DNA of 50,656 bases, from the NCBI GenBank assembly GCA_030592105.1, contig JAUVKE010000001.1, forward strand, positions 1 to 50,656, in the 5' to 3' direction. The notes under the pieces are model-generated. The model did not search any database and was not told the DNA's origin. It saw only the letters and a list, made by a program, of their open reading frames with translations. The DNA is from Desulfobacteraceae bacterium. Lineage in GTDB: Bacteria; Desulfobacterota; Desulfobacteria; Desulfobacterales; BuS5. Shown one piece after another: positions 1 through 7,549 of this stretch (its first letter is position 1; each line of letters begins with the position of its first letter). The position numbers were made by a program, and so were the translations under genes.

Positions 1-151
1 AAAAAAGAACAGGTATGGGAATGGAAAAGGAAACCAAAGGGCCCAGTACCGGTAGATAGATCAAAGCTGCAAGCATAAAAGAAGGAATAACGATTCCGGC
101 AACTATATCCTTTGTTTTTCCAGTGTCCAAGAAAAAACTTTTCTTTTCCAC
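1..151 (-). CDS. DUF2232 (YybS-like) membrane protein, N-terminal part
   Basis: The reading frame runs off the left edge; only about 50 N-terminal residues are visible. After a short basic start (VEKKSFFLDTGKTKD) comes a hydrophobic stretch ending in LIYLPVLGPLVSF and SIPIPVLF, which resembles the first transmembrane segments of DUF2232 proteins. I chose the GTG at 151-149 because AAGGA lies 9 nt upstream and an in-frame TAA lies just before it. It follows rpsF and rpsR on the same strand, and rpsF-rpsR-DUF2232-rplI is a common bacterial order, so rplI may lie beyond the edge (inference). The spacing to rpsR is about 220 nt and contains a family A repeat. The precise function of the family is not established. 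Confidence 0.6.
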   Translation of the reverse strand, partial: MEKKSFFLDTGKTKDIVAGIVIPSFMLAALIYLPVLGPLVSFSIPIPVLF

Positions 152-199
152 CTTATTTTATCCTTACTGCTAAAGAGCAGGACAATTTCATATCCATGG

Positions 200-354
200 G
201 TTGTTTAGATAATTATCCTATTTTAAAATTTAACTCAAAATTTAACTCAAAATTTAGCTTAAAATTTAACTCAAGGCCAGAGGGAGGAAGGCGTATTATA
301 ATACGCCGACTACCGATAGCGCAGTGAAATTATTTATGTGACGATCTATATAAG
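200..354 (+). mobile_element. Family A MITE-like element, copy A1
   Basis: The core GGCCAGAGGGAGGAAGGCGT, a palindrome GCGTATTATAATACGC and a right end reading GTGACGATCTATATA are shared with four other loci in the window. The left end (TTGTTTAGATAATTATCC) is a diverged version of the family's left end. Inside this copy a 12-bp unit AAAATTTAACTC is repeated four times (225-272), which the other copies lack. It has no coding capacity and lies between rpsR and the DUF2232 gene. Confidence 0.7.
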
Positions 355-370
355 ATGGTGCATACATCAG

Positions 371-679
371 TTACATATAATCGAGTGTACCCACATATGG
401 CAAAAGAGCGATTGTTCTGGCCCGTTTGATTTCATGCGCCAAAAGACGTTGATGTTTTGCACAGGTTCCAGTGATACGTTTGGGAATAATTTTGCCACGT
501 TCTGTTATAAAAGCTCTTAAGAGTTTAGCATCCTTGTAATTCGGCACCTTGCCGTTGTCTTTGCAAAATATGCAGCCCCTGCGACTTTGATATATTCTTC
601 TCTTTTTGTGGGCAAACCCGTTATTTCTTTTATTGCCAAATTTACTATTGGAAGTTTGTTTTCTTTGAGGAAAAGGCAT
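371..679 (-). CDS. rpsR: 30S ribosomal protein S18
   Basis: Small-subunit ribosomal protein S18, which binds 16S rRNA as a heterodimer with S6. The protein is about 102 residues with a basic N-terminal extension; the conserved core reads [20 protein letters not shown] followed by [20 protein letters not shown], ending in LLPY. The [13 protein letters not shown] segment with two cysteines (RGCIFC) suggests the zinc-binding C+ form. An ATG further upstream in frame (724) would overlap rpsF; I chose the ATG at 679-677 because AAGGAG lies 7 nt upstream and because it leaves a clean 4-nt gap after the rpsF stop. It is cotranscribed with rpsF. Confidence 0.95.
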   Translation of the reverse strand: MPFPQRKQTSNSKFGNKRNNGFAHKKRRIYQSRRGCIFCKDNGKVPNYKDAKLLRAFITERGKIIPKRITGTCAKHQRLLAHEIKRARTIALLPYVGTLDYM

Positions 680-683
680 ACCT

Positions 684-1130
684 TTACTCCTTATTGTCAT
701 TTTCTGATTGTGGTGCTTCGGCAATTACTTCTTTTGTTTTACTATTATCGGGTATATCTTTTTCTGATTCAGCGGCTTCAGCCTCAGCCTTAGCTTCAGC
801 CTCTTTTTTGCTCATTTCCTCTTTTATGCTGTCAAGATCAATATCCTTGCCAAGCAAAACAGTCATATACTTTAACACCCTCTCATCAAATTTAAATGCC
901 CTTTCCAACTCTTTGACAAGCTCTCCTGTTCCGCAATAATCAAAAAGGATATAATATCCCCGGGTCTTTTTTTTGATTTCATAGGCGAGATTTTTATCCC
1001 CCCATTCATCCTGCGAAACAAGAAGCCCTGTATCTTTTGTAATAAGGGTTGCAACTTTTTCAAGGATTACCCCGCGATCATCTGTTGAAGCGTCAGGGTT
1101 GATAATAATAATTGTTTCATACCTTCTCAT
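684..1130 (-). CDS. rpsF: 30S ribosomal protein S6
   Basis: Ribosomal protein S6, partner of S18 in the 30S platform. The protein is 148 residues and begins [14 protein letters not shown], the usual S6 N-terminus; [20 protein letters not shown] and [12 protein letters not shown] are typical core segments. After about residue 105 there is an acidic, alanine- and glutamate-rich tail, which is common in S6 of this group. The open frame extends upstream to 1328, but the start at 1130 matches the family and has AGGAG 5 nt upstream. It is the first gene of a rpsF-rpsR-DUF2232 operon; a candidate promoter lies at 1448-1476, leaving a leader of about 310 nt that contains a family A repeat. Confidence 0.95.
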   Translation of the reverse strand: MRRYETIIIINPDASTDDRGVILEKVATLITKDTGLLVSQDEWGDKNLAYEIKKKTRGYYILFDYCGTGELVKELERAFKFDERVLKYMTVLLGKDIDLDSIKEEMSKKEAEAKAEAEAAESEKDIPDNSKTKEVIAEAPQSENDNKE

Positions 1131-1252
1131 ATGGTCTCCTCGTGGGTAATATAAGCTTTTATAAATCATTTTGGGCAACTGTTCTGAAAATTTATATTTC
1201 CAAATCCGTTTTTTCAAAATTAATTCTTTTAAAAGCTTACAGCTGCGGCTGC

Positions 1253-1358
1253 TATGGATTTTCAGACAAATGATTTCACAAGGCCAGAGGGAGGAAGGCG
1301 TATATAATACGCAAACGACCGACAACACAGTGAAATCATTTATGTGGAAAGCTATATG
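1253..1358 (+). mobile_element. Family A MITE-like element, copy A2
   Basis: It shares the family core AAGGCCAGAGGGAGGAAGGCGT with A1 and A5, with palindrome GCGTATATAATACGC. The ends form an imperfect inverted repeat: CTATGGATTTTCAGACAAATGATTTCAC on the left pairs with GTGAAATCATTTATGTGGAAAGCTATAT on the right, with ATGATTTCAC matching exactly. It sits in the presumed untranslated leader of rpsF. The rest of 1131-1539 holds a promoter candidate and AT-rich DNA without a convincing gene. Confidence 0.7.
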
Positions 1359-1447
1359 AACCGAAGCAAGGAATTAAAATTAACTGTTATAATCAAATAT
1401 AATCAAAATATTTTACTTTAAGATTATAAACAGCTCAAAAACCTTTT

Positions 1448-1476
1448 TTACTATGTTAAATATGATAATTTGTCAA
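1448..1476 (-). promoter_or_regulatory. Candidate sigma70 promoter for rpsF operon
   Basis: On the minus strand TTGACA (1476-1471) is followed after 17 nt by TAGTAA (1453-1448). It points toward rpsF and lies about 320 nt upstream of its start codon. The -35 box is perfect and the -10 box is weak. Confidence 0.4.
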
Positions 1477-1539
1477 CAATTTTTAATATTTTGTTCTTGT
1501 ATGAAAATAGAGTGGTCTATTTGAGAATTGTTAAAAAAA

Positions 1540-2175
1540 TCAGATCGGTTTTATCACTATTCTTACTCTGCGGTTCATGGCGGGATCTGAAGATATTGGC
1601 TGAGATTCTCCATATCCGTAGGTCTCGATTCTGTCAGGGGTCAAACCATGCTGCACAAGGGTATTCTTTACAGCTTCAGCTCTTTTTGCCGACAATTTTT
1701 GATTATAGGCTTCAGCTCCGGTGGAATCGGTGTGCCCTTCTACAACGACAGTCGTGTCCGGATATTTTACTAAAACAGTGGCGACTTTGCCGATCTCGAC
1801 AACTGCACCAGGCTTTAGAGAAAAAGAATTAAAATCAAATAATAATTCTGATTTAAAAGTCGCAACCAAAACATCCTTAGTTCTTTGAATACTGGCAGCC
1901 TCGCTTTGAGCCAGCGCAACGTTTAATTCCTGCTCCTGTTTGTCCATATATGCACCCACGGCATATCCTGCAGATCCTCCAATGGCTGTTCCTATGGCAG
2001 CTCCCACAAGGGTTGCCTCGGTATCTTTTCCTATTACCTGCCCTAAAACGGCTCCGGTTGCAGCCCCTATGGCTGCACCCATGCCAACCCCTTTTTGCTT
2101 TCTGGATGCTCCGGCACAGGAAAAAAAGTATATAGACATTGTAAATATTATTGAAATTGATATTATTTTTTTCAT
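1540..2175 (-). CDS. OmpA-family lipoprotein with glycine-zipper domain
   Basis: A 211-residue envelope protein. It has an N-terminal hydrophobic signal ending in YFFSC, a non-ideal lipobox with Cys20 as possible lipid anchor. Residues about 28-75 are a glycine zipper (GVGMGAAIGAATGAVLG and GAAIGTAIGGSAGYAVG). Residues about 110-211 form an OmpA-like peptidoglycan-binding domain: LLFDFNSFSLKPGA, VVVEGHTDSTG, LSAKRAEAVKNTL, GYGESQP and NRRVRI are all recognisable. This arrangement resembles the YiaD family. It probably tethers the outer membrane to peptidoglycan. The next gene upstream on the same strand is another glycine-zipper lipoprotein, 22 nt away, so the two are probably cotranscribed. 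Confidence 0.88.
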   Translation of the reverse strand: MKKIISISIIFTMSIYFFSCAGASRKQKGVGMGAAIGAATGAVLGQVIGKDTEATLVGAAIGTAIGGSAGYAVGAYMDKQEQELNVALAQSEAASIQRTKDVLVATFKSELLFDFNSFSLKPGAVVEIGKVATVLVKYPDTTVVVEGHTDSTGAEAYNQKLSAKRAEAVKNTLVQHGLTPDRIETYGYGESQPISSDPAMNRRVRIVIKPI

Positions 2176-2197
2176 GGTGGATTCCCCTATTTAAAAA

Positions 2198-2947
2198 TTA
2201 ATTTGTATGAAAATTATGCTTTAAATTCAACTCAACAACGTGTGCTGTATCATTATTCTCTTCAATCAGTTTTATCCGAAGCCCTTTGCCTGAAATCGCT
2301 TCCCCGGGAAAAAATAAAAATCCAAAAGCAAGGCTTTTCGGGTCAACGGTTTTATTTTGAAAGGATTTACCAATCATATCATTTGAGATTTCCCCGCGTG
2401 CATCATCCGAAGCATATTCTGCGGCACCTCCCAAAACAGCCGCTGCCGCTGCCCCAATAGCAGCACCTTTGGCCAATGCTTCGGCAACGTTTTCCCCTGA
2501 TACTACCCCAATAGCAGCGCCAATGATTGTTCCAGCGGCAGCTCCCCATAAACTTTTAATGGCTCCCCCTTTGATTATTTCTTTTTCTGAAGCATATTTT
2601 GTGGCTCTTTCATAGGCCATTTTCATACTTAAAACAGGCCACCAATTACCATTTAGATCTTCAAGAAAAGTCTGTTCCCCATCAATTCTCAGGGAGCTTG
2701 TACCTCTGTTGTCAAAAATTAATTTCACAGGAAGCATTTTTGCCCCTATAATATCAAATCCAAATATTTTTTTCGCCTCAGATGGATCAGCATAAATCAT
2801 GGCCGCAAGATTTGTTCCTGCCACATTAACCATATTATCATAGGCATGAGGCATCTTAAACGATACAGGGCTTGCCTTATAAGCCGTGGAACAACCAGCA
2901 AAAAAGATAGCTACGATAATGACATATGAGTAGATTTTTTTTTGCAT
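2198..2947 (-). CDS. Glycine-zipper lipoprotein of unknown function
   Basis: A 249-residue protein with a signal sequence ending FFAGC (Cys19 as candidate lipidation site). The region around residues 130-180 is rich in small residues (GAAAGTIIGAAIGVVSG, AKGAAIGAAAAAVLGGAAEYA), a glycine-zipper-like hydrophobic segment. The C-terminal part (FGFLFFPGEAISGKGLRIKLIEEN) looks like a beta-rich domain. AAAGGAG lies 6 nt upstream of the ATG. It is followed closely by the OmpA-family lipoprotein on the same strand. I do not recognise a defined family beyond the glycine zipper; a structural role in the envelope is inference. Confidence 0.75.
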   Translation of the reverse strand: MQKKIYSYVIIVAIFFAGCSTAYKASPVSFKMPHAYDNMVNVAGTNLAAMIYADPSEAKKIFGFDIIGAKMLPVKLIFDNRGTSSLRIDGEQTFLEDLNGNWWPVLSMKMAYERATKYASEKEIIKGGAIKSLWGAAAGTIIGAAIGVVSGENVAEALAKGAAIGAAAAAVLGGAAEYASDDARGEISNDMIGKSFQNKTVDPKSLAFGFLFFPGEAISGKGLRIKLIEENNDTAHVVELNLKHNFHTN

Positions 2948-2961
2948 GTTTATCTCCTTTA

Positions 2962-3033
2962 GGGTGCCTTGAAAAATTAGAATTTTCGCAGCGACACCGT
3001 AATCTGCCGAAAAGGCAATTTTTCAAGGTGCCC
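2962..3033. repeat. Family B inverted repeat, short version
   Basis: The element begins GGGTGCCTTGAAAAATTAG and ends with AATTTTTCAAGGTGCCC, so the ends form an inverted repeat. A longer copy lies at 10119-10262. Aligned in the same orientation, this copy lacks about 70 bp of the interior but keeps GCAGCGACACCGTAATCTG. It fills nearly the whole gap between the ASKHA gene and the lipoprotein gene downstream and may act as a terminator hairpin. Confidence 0.7.
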
Positions 3034-3034
3034 T

Positions 3035-4582
3035 TTAATGCGCTGGAATCTTTACAGATGGAAAGCGAAGGGGATCCGTATGGGGAATAAATCTAGCTGC
3101 GCTAAAGCGGTTCATAAATTCCTGATTAACATTTAACTCCATATAGGTTATACTATTTCTGATTCTGTCTATTTCCGCAATGGAATCAGAGGATAAAAGA
3201 GCCATGGTCGCACCACCTAGGGAACTGTTACCCAGGGCTTTATATTTTTCCACCGGCAAATCAGGAAGCATACCTATTGCTATTGCAGACTCAGGGTTAA
3301 TAAAAGATCCGAATGTCCCTGCCACATAAAATTTTGAAAGGTCATTTAAGGGCACTCCAACATGGGTGGTAATTGTTTCAAGTATGGTAAACATCGCAGC
3401 CTTGGATCGTATAAGGCTGTCTATGTCGACCTGGCTTATTGTAAGAGCTTCTCTGCCAGTGGATTTATCGGCACTGACAACAATGAAATGGTCAACTTCG
3501 TCTATTTTGATTAGTCTTCCGTTGCATTGTGACGGAACAAATTTTCCCCTCATATCTATCGCGTTTGACAGAAAAAAATATGCTGCCAGATCAATAAGGC
3601 CGGAACCGCAAATACCAATGGGCGCTTTCTCATCAATGGTATGCAGTTTAATCCCATGGGTGGATGGGTCAGAATGTACTTTGTCAATTACCCCGGGCCC
3701 CGCCATCATTCCCATTTTTGTGACCCCCCCCTCAAGGGCCGGGCCCGCAGCACCTGCACAGGCCATGAGCCAGCTTCTGTTCCCCAAAACAACCTCTGCA
3801 TTTGTACCAACATCCACAAGAATCGCTGTTTCATCTGCGTTGTTAAGGCCTGAAAAAAGAATTCCCGCAATAAGATCACCACCAAAATAACTGCCGATAT
3901 TTGGAAAAACAAAGACTCTGGAAAACAGGTTTGTCATGAGACCTATGTCGGAAGCTTTTAAAAAATTTGGCCTGTTTATAACAGGTATGTAAGGTTCACG
4001 AATTATCCAGTGGGGATCCAGATCCAAAAAAAGATGGGTCATGGCTGTGTTACCTGCTGCGGAAACAAGATAAATATCATTTTCTGTTATGCCGCAGGAA
4101 AGAGACAATTTTTTTATATTCTGGTTAAGGCCGTTTATAATCAACCTGTTTAATTTTTCAAGGCCGCCATTTTGATCAGCAAAATGGAGGCGTGTTAATA
4201 TGTCAGGGCCGATAACTCTTTGTGGATTAAGAAAGGATGTTTCGCCCATGGTATTGCCGGTTAAAAGATCGATAAGACGAATTACAATCATTGTTGTTCC
4301 GAGATCCACGGCAAGCCCTGCAGCAATGCATGGTTCATCTTTGGGGATAATCCCTGTTATCAACCATCTTGAACTGTCTTTAATAAGAATTATCCGAACA
4401 GAATATTTTGACTTTCTGAGAATTGCCGGAAGGGTTTTTAAAAGGCCCATATCAATATCTACGGTATCGACGTCAAGTTCATGTTTTAAAAAATCAATAA
4501 TACGGTCGGCGTCTCCGGTATTATCCTGTAAAGACGGAGTTGGTATGGTTATATCTTTTATCCAGCCGCTGAAGTTTGCCAT
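3035..4582 (-). CDS. RACo-like ASKHA ATPase (DUF4445 family) lacking the ferredoxin domain
   Basis: A 515-residue ASKHA-fold protein resembling the reductive activators of corrinoid proteins (RACo, RamA-like, DUF4445). The ATP-binding phosphate-1 motif is AVDLGTTMIVIRL (near residue 91); NPQRVIGPDILTRL, SAAGNTAMTHLFL, ILVDVGTNAEVVLG, GPALEGG and VAGTFGSFINPESAIAIG are family hallmarks. Known RACo proteins carry an N-terminal 2Fe-2S ferredoxin domain; here the N-terminus begins with a short linker-like region and has no CxxxxCxxC cluster, so an external electron donor would be needed or the role differs. Its ATG overlaps the Sir2 stop codon by one base (TAATG), so translation is probably coupled. 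No methyltransferase or CODH gene is nearby. The target protein is unknown. Confidence 0.85.
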   Translation of the reverse strand: MANFSGWIKDITIPTPSLQDNTGDADRIIDFLKHELDVDTVDIDMGLLKTLPAILRKSKYSVRIILIKDSSRWLITGIIPKDEPCIAAGLAVDLGTTMIVIRLIDLLTGNTMGETSFLNPQRVIGPDILTRLHFADQNGGLEKLNRLIINGLNQNIKKLSLSCGITENDIYLVSAAGNTAMTHLFLDLDPHWIIREPYIPVINRPNFLKASDIGLMTNLFSRVFVFPNIGSYFGGDLIAGILFSGLNNADETAILVDVGTNAEVVLGNRSWLMACAGAAGPALEGGVTKMGMMAGPGVIDKVHSDPSTHGIKLHTIDEKAPIGICGSGLIDLAAYFFLSNAIDMRGKFVPSQCNGRLIKIDEVDHFIVVSADKSTGREALTISQVDIDSLIRSKAAMFTILETITTHVGVPLNDLSKFYVAGTFGSFINPESAIAIGMLPDLPVEKYKALGNSSLGGATMALLSSDSIAEIDRIRNSITYMELNVNQEFMNRFSAARFIPHTDPLRFPSVKIPAH

Positions 4583-5331
4583 TATGCTGCTATTTCCTCA
4601 AGTTCGGTTATAATATTATTCATTATTTCCCCTGCCGAGCCCATGAGCAGATAATGGCTTATGCTTCCTGTAAGTGGTGTGGCTTCAGGATTAATTTCAA
4701 TAACTTTTGCGCCATTATCCCTTGCAATTACAGGCATAAATGCTGCTGGCTGGACAACAGCCGATGTTCCCACTACCAGCATAAGATCACAGCCTGACGC
4801 TATTTCCTGGGACCTGCTTAAATGCACAGGAGGAATCATTTCGCCAAAAAAAATACAATCCGGCCTGTAAAGGCCGCCGCATGAACATTTTGGAGGAATT
4901 TCAGATAGATCGACATCCCCGATTTTACATGTGGTGTTACATTCCATACACCGGAGCCATGCAAAATTTCCATGGAACTCAATAACATCTGTGTTGCCGG
5001 CCATTTGGTGCAATCCATCGATATTCTGGGTGATAACAGTTTGTAATAAATTCATCTCTTCAAGTTTGGCCAGACCCTTGTGCGCATCGTTTGGTTGAGC
5101 CTGGGCTATAACAGATTTCATTTCTTTTAAAAACTTATTCCAAACATCTGAAGGATTTTGCAAAAAATAATCGATATGCGCATATTTCATGGGATCAATT
5201 TTTTCCCACAGGCCATTTTTTCCCCTGAATGGTGGAATTCCGCTTTCCACAGAAATCCCGGCACCTGTTAATGCTGTTATCTTTTTTGCTGCTGCAATAT
5301 CTTTTACAGCTTTTTTGATTAAGTTCTCCAT
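4582..5331 (-). CDS. cobB: NAD-dependent protein deacylase, Sir2 family
   Basis: A 249-residue sirtuin that would remove acyl groups from lysines using NAD+. The NAD-binding GAGIS motif is at residues 23-27, followed by SGIPPFRG; TQNIDGLH is at 101-108 and the catalytic histidine is H120 (EFHGN). Four zinc-ligand candidates are C128, C131, C149 and C151; the second pair is C-x-C rather than the usual C-x-x-C, an oddity. VVGTSAVVQPAA is also typical. GGAG lies 5 nt upstream of the ATG. The stop overlaps the start of the RACo-like gene. CobB regulates acetyl-CoA synthetase in other bacteria; the coupling here hints that acylation could tie to the corrinoid activator (inference). Confidence 0.9.
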   Translation of the reverse strand: MENLIKKAVKDIAAAKKITALTGAGISVESGIPPFRGKNGLWEKIDPMKYAHIDYFLQNPSDVWNKFLKEMKSVIAQAQPNDAHKGLAKLEEMNLLQTVITQNIDGLHQMAGNTDVIEFHGNFAWLRCMECNTTCKIGDVDLSEIPPKCSCGGLYRPDCIFFGEMIPPVHLSRSQEIASGCDLMLVVGTSAVVQPAAFMPVIARDNGAKVIEINPEATPLTGSISHYLLMGSAGEIMNNIITELEEIAA

Positions 5332-5425
5332 TATATCTCCATGTACATATTTGGGTTTTCGGAAAAAATAATGATATATTGAAAGTGATGAGATTTGAGT
5401 GTTGAGAATAAAAATTCAGATGGTG

Positions 5426-6265
5426 CTATAATTTAAATGTCATATCACCTCTGACCCCAAAACATTTAAGGCCGACACCCATATCTGTTATGGATTGCCG
5501 ACAGTTTTTAATTATTTTATCCATTTTTTTATCTGTTCTTTCAGGGCTAAGATGAAACAGGCCAAGGGATTCCACGCCTGCTTCAACAGCAAGGTCGACA
5601 GCATCTGCATATGATGAATGCCCCCATAATTTTTTGGTTTTGTATTCTGCAGGCGTATATTCGGCATCATGAAACAGAAGGTCGGCACCTTTGGAAAACT
5701 TTACATACTCTTCAAAGGGAAGTCCGTTTCCATAAACAGCCCTAAGCTCATTATCCGTAAGAAAAACAAAAGTTTTGTCATCTTCCATGAATTTATACCC
5801 ACGGGTTTGCCCCGGGTGATTCAACGGTATTGAACTAATTTTGATATGATCTATGTCAAACTGAAATGGAGGATGGTTTTGATAAAATAATTGAGCCTTT
5901 ATTTCCGGGTATCTCACAGGAAAAATTGGAGGGTAAATTAATTCGGCAATCATTTTTTCTAAAGAAGTGCCTGGAAAAGCAGAACTGTACATATAAATTT
6001 TGGTCTGTTTTTCATAAAGGGGGCTAAAAAAAGGAAAGCCAATCAGATGATCCAGATGGCCATGGGTCATGATAAAATGATATGTAAAACGTTTTTCTTC
6101 ACGCAAAGAGTTGCCAAGGCGTCTAATTCCTGTGCCGGCATCAATAATAATTATTTCATCATTTTTTGTTCTTATTTCAATGCAGGTGGTGTCCCCCCCG
6201 TATTTGATATATTCTTTTCCGGATACAGGGATGGAACCTCTTGACCCCCAGCATTTGATACGCAT
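5426..6265 (-). CDS. Metallo-beta-lactamase-fold hydrolase
   Basis: A 279-residue soluble protein of the metallo-beta-lactamase superfamily. The N-terminus MRIKCWGSRGSIPVSG and the metal motif HGHLDH (H68, H70, D72, H73) are clear. NHPGQTRGYKF supplies the next histidine, VFLTDNELR the bridging aspartate, and LFHLSPERTD the final histidine. This pattern matches the single-domain group related to RNase Z, PhnP and cAMP phosphodiesterases. The substrate cannot be predicted; the group is often annotated as a ribonuclease Z-like hydrolase. It lies about 95 nt upstream of the Sir2 gene on the same strand, and a repeat separates it from prmA. Confidence 0.85.
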   Translation of the reverse strand: MRIKCWGSRGSIPVSGKEYIKYGGDTTCIEIRTKNDEIIIIDAGTGIRRLGNSLREEKRFTYHFIMTHGHLDHLIGFPFFSPLYEKQTKIYMYSSAFPGTSLEKMIAELIYPPIFPVRYPEIKAQLFYQNHPPFQFDIDHIKISSIPLNHPGQTRGYKFMEDDKTFVFLTDNELRAVYGNGLPFEEYVKFSKGADLLFHDAEYTPAEYKTKKLWGHSSYADAVDLAVEAGVESLGLFHLSPERTDKKMDKIIKNCRQSITDMGVGLKCFGVRGDMTFKL

Positions 6266-6335
6266 ACTGCCTAACCCTCCACCCGGACAGACCGGAATTA
6301 TACCTCGAAAAAGATATTTGCTTTAAATTTTATTA

Positions 6336-6441
6336 TAGTAGGGGCGGATTCCATATCCGCCCCATTCCATACCCGCCAAAAATGATACAGGGCAGAAATG
6401 GGCTGCCCCAGAAAGGGCAGAAATGGATTCTGCCCCTACTA
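6336..6441. repeat. Family H inverted repeat with TAGTAGGGGC ends
   Basis: The element begins TAGTAGGGGCGGATTCC and ends GATTCTGCCCCTACTA, a terminal inverted repeat. Internally GGCGGAT/ATCCGCC and GGGCAGAAATGG (twice) add further small repeats. Such GTAGGGGC-ended repeats are widely dispersed in bacterial genomes. It lies in the gap between prmA and the metallo-hydrolase gene. Confidence 0.75.
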
Positions 6442-6494
6442 AGCCGCCCTAAATTTGCTTAAAACCGTATTCCATAAATGCCAAGACAATATAA

Positions 6495-7334
6495 TCACGA
6501 CGCTAAAAAAGTATACCAAGTATCTTCATGGGACCATTTTTTTATAATTTGAACATTACATAAAGATAATTTATGTGCAATATCTTCTGCCTGACTGCGG
6601 AAAAGGCCTGATAAAATAAGCATTTTTTTTCCTGCTAAATTTTCAGGGGTTATTAAATCCTTCATAACATCATAGTGGATATTTGCAACCACAAGATCTG
6701 CTGGACATAATATCATATCTTCGGCTTTCCCGCAAAGGGCAAGCATTTTATCATTAAAGTGGTTTAATCCTATGTTCTTTTCTGCTGTTTTTGCAGCAAG
6801 AAAATTAAAATCTACGGCAATCACTTTACTGGAGTCTAAAGCTGCTGCTGCAAGGGCAAGAAGGCCTGTCCCTGTTCCAAGATCAATAACTGTATCTATC
6901 TTGTTCATGTTAAAAGCGATTTCAAGGGCATCCAGGCAATTATTGGTAGTGGGGTGTGTGCCGGTGCCAAAGACAATGCCGGGGTCAAGGGTTATATGAA
7001 TCTTGTTGTTATATGAATTTTCATACTTTTCCCAGGGGGGTGTTATATAAAAGCCCCCTCTGCAAAATGAAGTTACGGTATCTCCCTGCCACTGATCATA
7101 GGTCATATTATAATTGTCTATAAGAATCATTTGGGGATTTAATGATAAAAGATTCTCCACAATCTTATCTGATGGTTTGGAAAAAAAAAGAAAGGTGGAG
7201 CCGCTTTCTTCCCAGTTACCTATAAAGCTGCTGTCTGTGATATTATTTTTTCCGGTTAAATAACCCTCAAAATAATATATATATAAATCCTTATACGGGC
7301 ATAGCCCTGTTTTTTGCAGATCCGTGGTTTCCAT
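6495..7334 (-). CDS. prmA: Ribosomal protein L11 methyltransferase
   Basis: A protein of about 279 residues that would transfer methyl groups from S-adenosylmethionine to ribosomal protein L11. The segment DPGIVFGTGTHPTT (near residue 118) is the PrmA signature preceding the SAM-binding motif VIDLGTGTGLLALAAA; VVANIHYDVM corresponds to the catalytic-site N-I motif. The open frame begins with a TTG at 7343, but the ATG at 7334 is more likely because GGATC-type sequence lies at a better distance; neither start has a strong Shine-Dalgarno. The N-terminal domain is diverged, as is usual. A cooC gene lies upstream on the same strand, separated by about 215 nt of repeats. Confidence 0.88.
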   Translation of the reverse strand: METTDLQKTGLCPYKDLYIYYFEGYLTGKNNITDSSFIGNWEESGSTFLFFSKPSDKIVENLLSLNPQMILIDNYNMTYDQWQGDTVTSFCRGGFYITPPWEKYENSYNNKIHITLDPGIVFGTGTHPTTNNCLDALEIAFNMNKIDTVIDLGTGTGLLALAAAALDSSKVIAVDFNFLAAKTAEKNIGLNHFNDKMLALCGKAEDMILCPADLVVANIHYDVMKDLITPENLAGKKMLILSGLFRSQAEDIAHKLSLCNVQIIKKWSHEDTWYTFLAS

Positions 7335-7423
7335 GGTAAACAAGATCCATATATTATTGGGTGCAATACAAAAAAATGGTTGGTTAGTAATGAGAAATAA
7401 TCATGAAATTTCTCCCAGCTCGT

Positions 7424-7448
7424 CGTTCCCAGGCAGAGCCTGGGAACG
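7424..7448. repeat. Palindromic REP-like repeat
   Basis: The 25-bp sequence consists of CGTTCCCAGGC, AGA and GCCTGGGAACG, a perfect 11-bp-arm palindrome. A partial copy (AGAGCCTGGGAGCGAAG) follows at about 7465. This type of repeat is found in many unrelated bacteria. Sequence just downstream, read on the minus strand (7550-7525), resembles an end of family E. Confidence 0.75.
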
Positions 7449-7549
7449 AGACGAACGGTGACAGAGCCTGGGAGCGAAGAAAAATGTCACTTTTTTGTAT
7501 TGCACTCCACAACTCAACACTCAATGGCCAGGATAAAACCAAGCCCAAA

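Noticed and set aside
112..327. Plus-strand open frame over the DUF2232 start and element A1
   Set aside because: It is built from the 12-bp tandem repeat and an inverted-repeat element, with no ribosome-binding site; the minus-strand DUF2232 frame has a good start.
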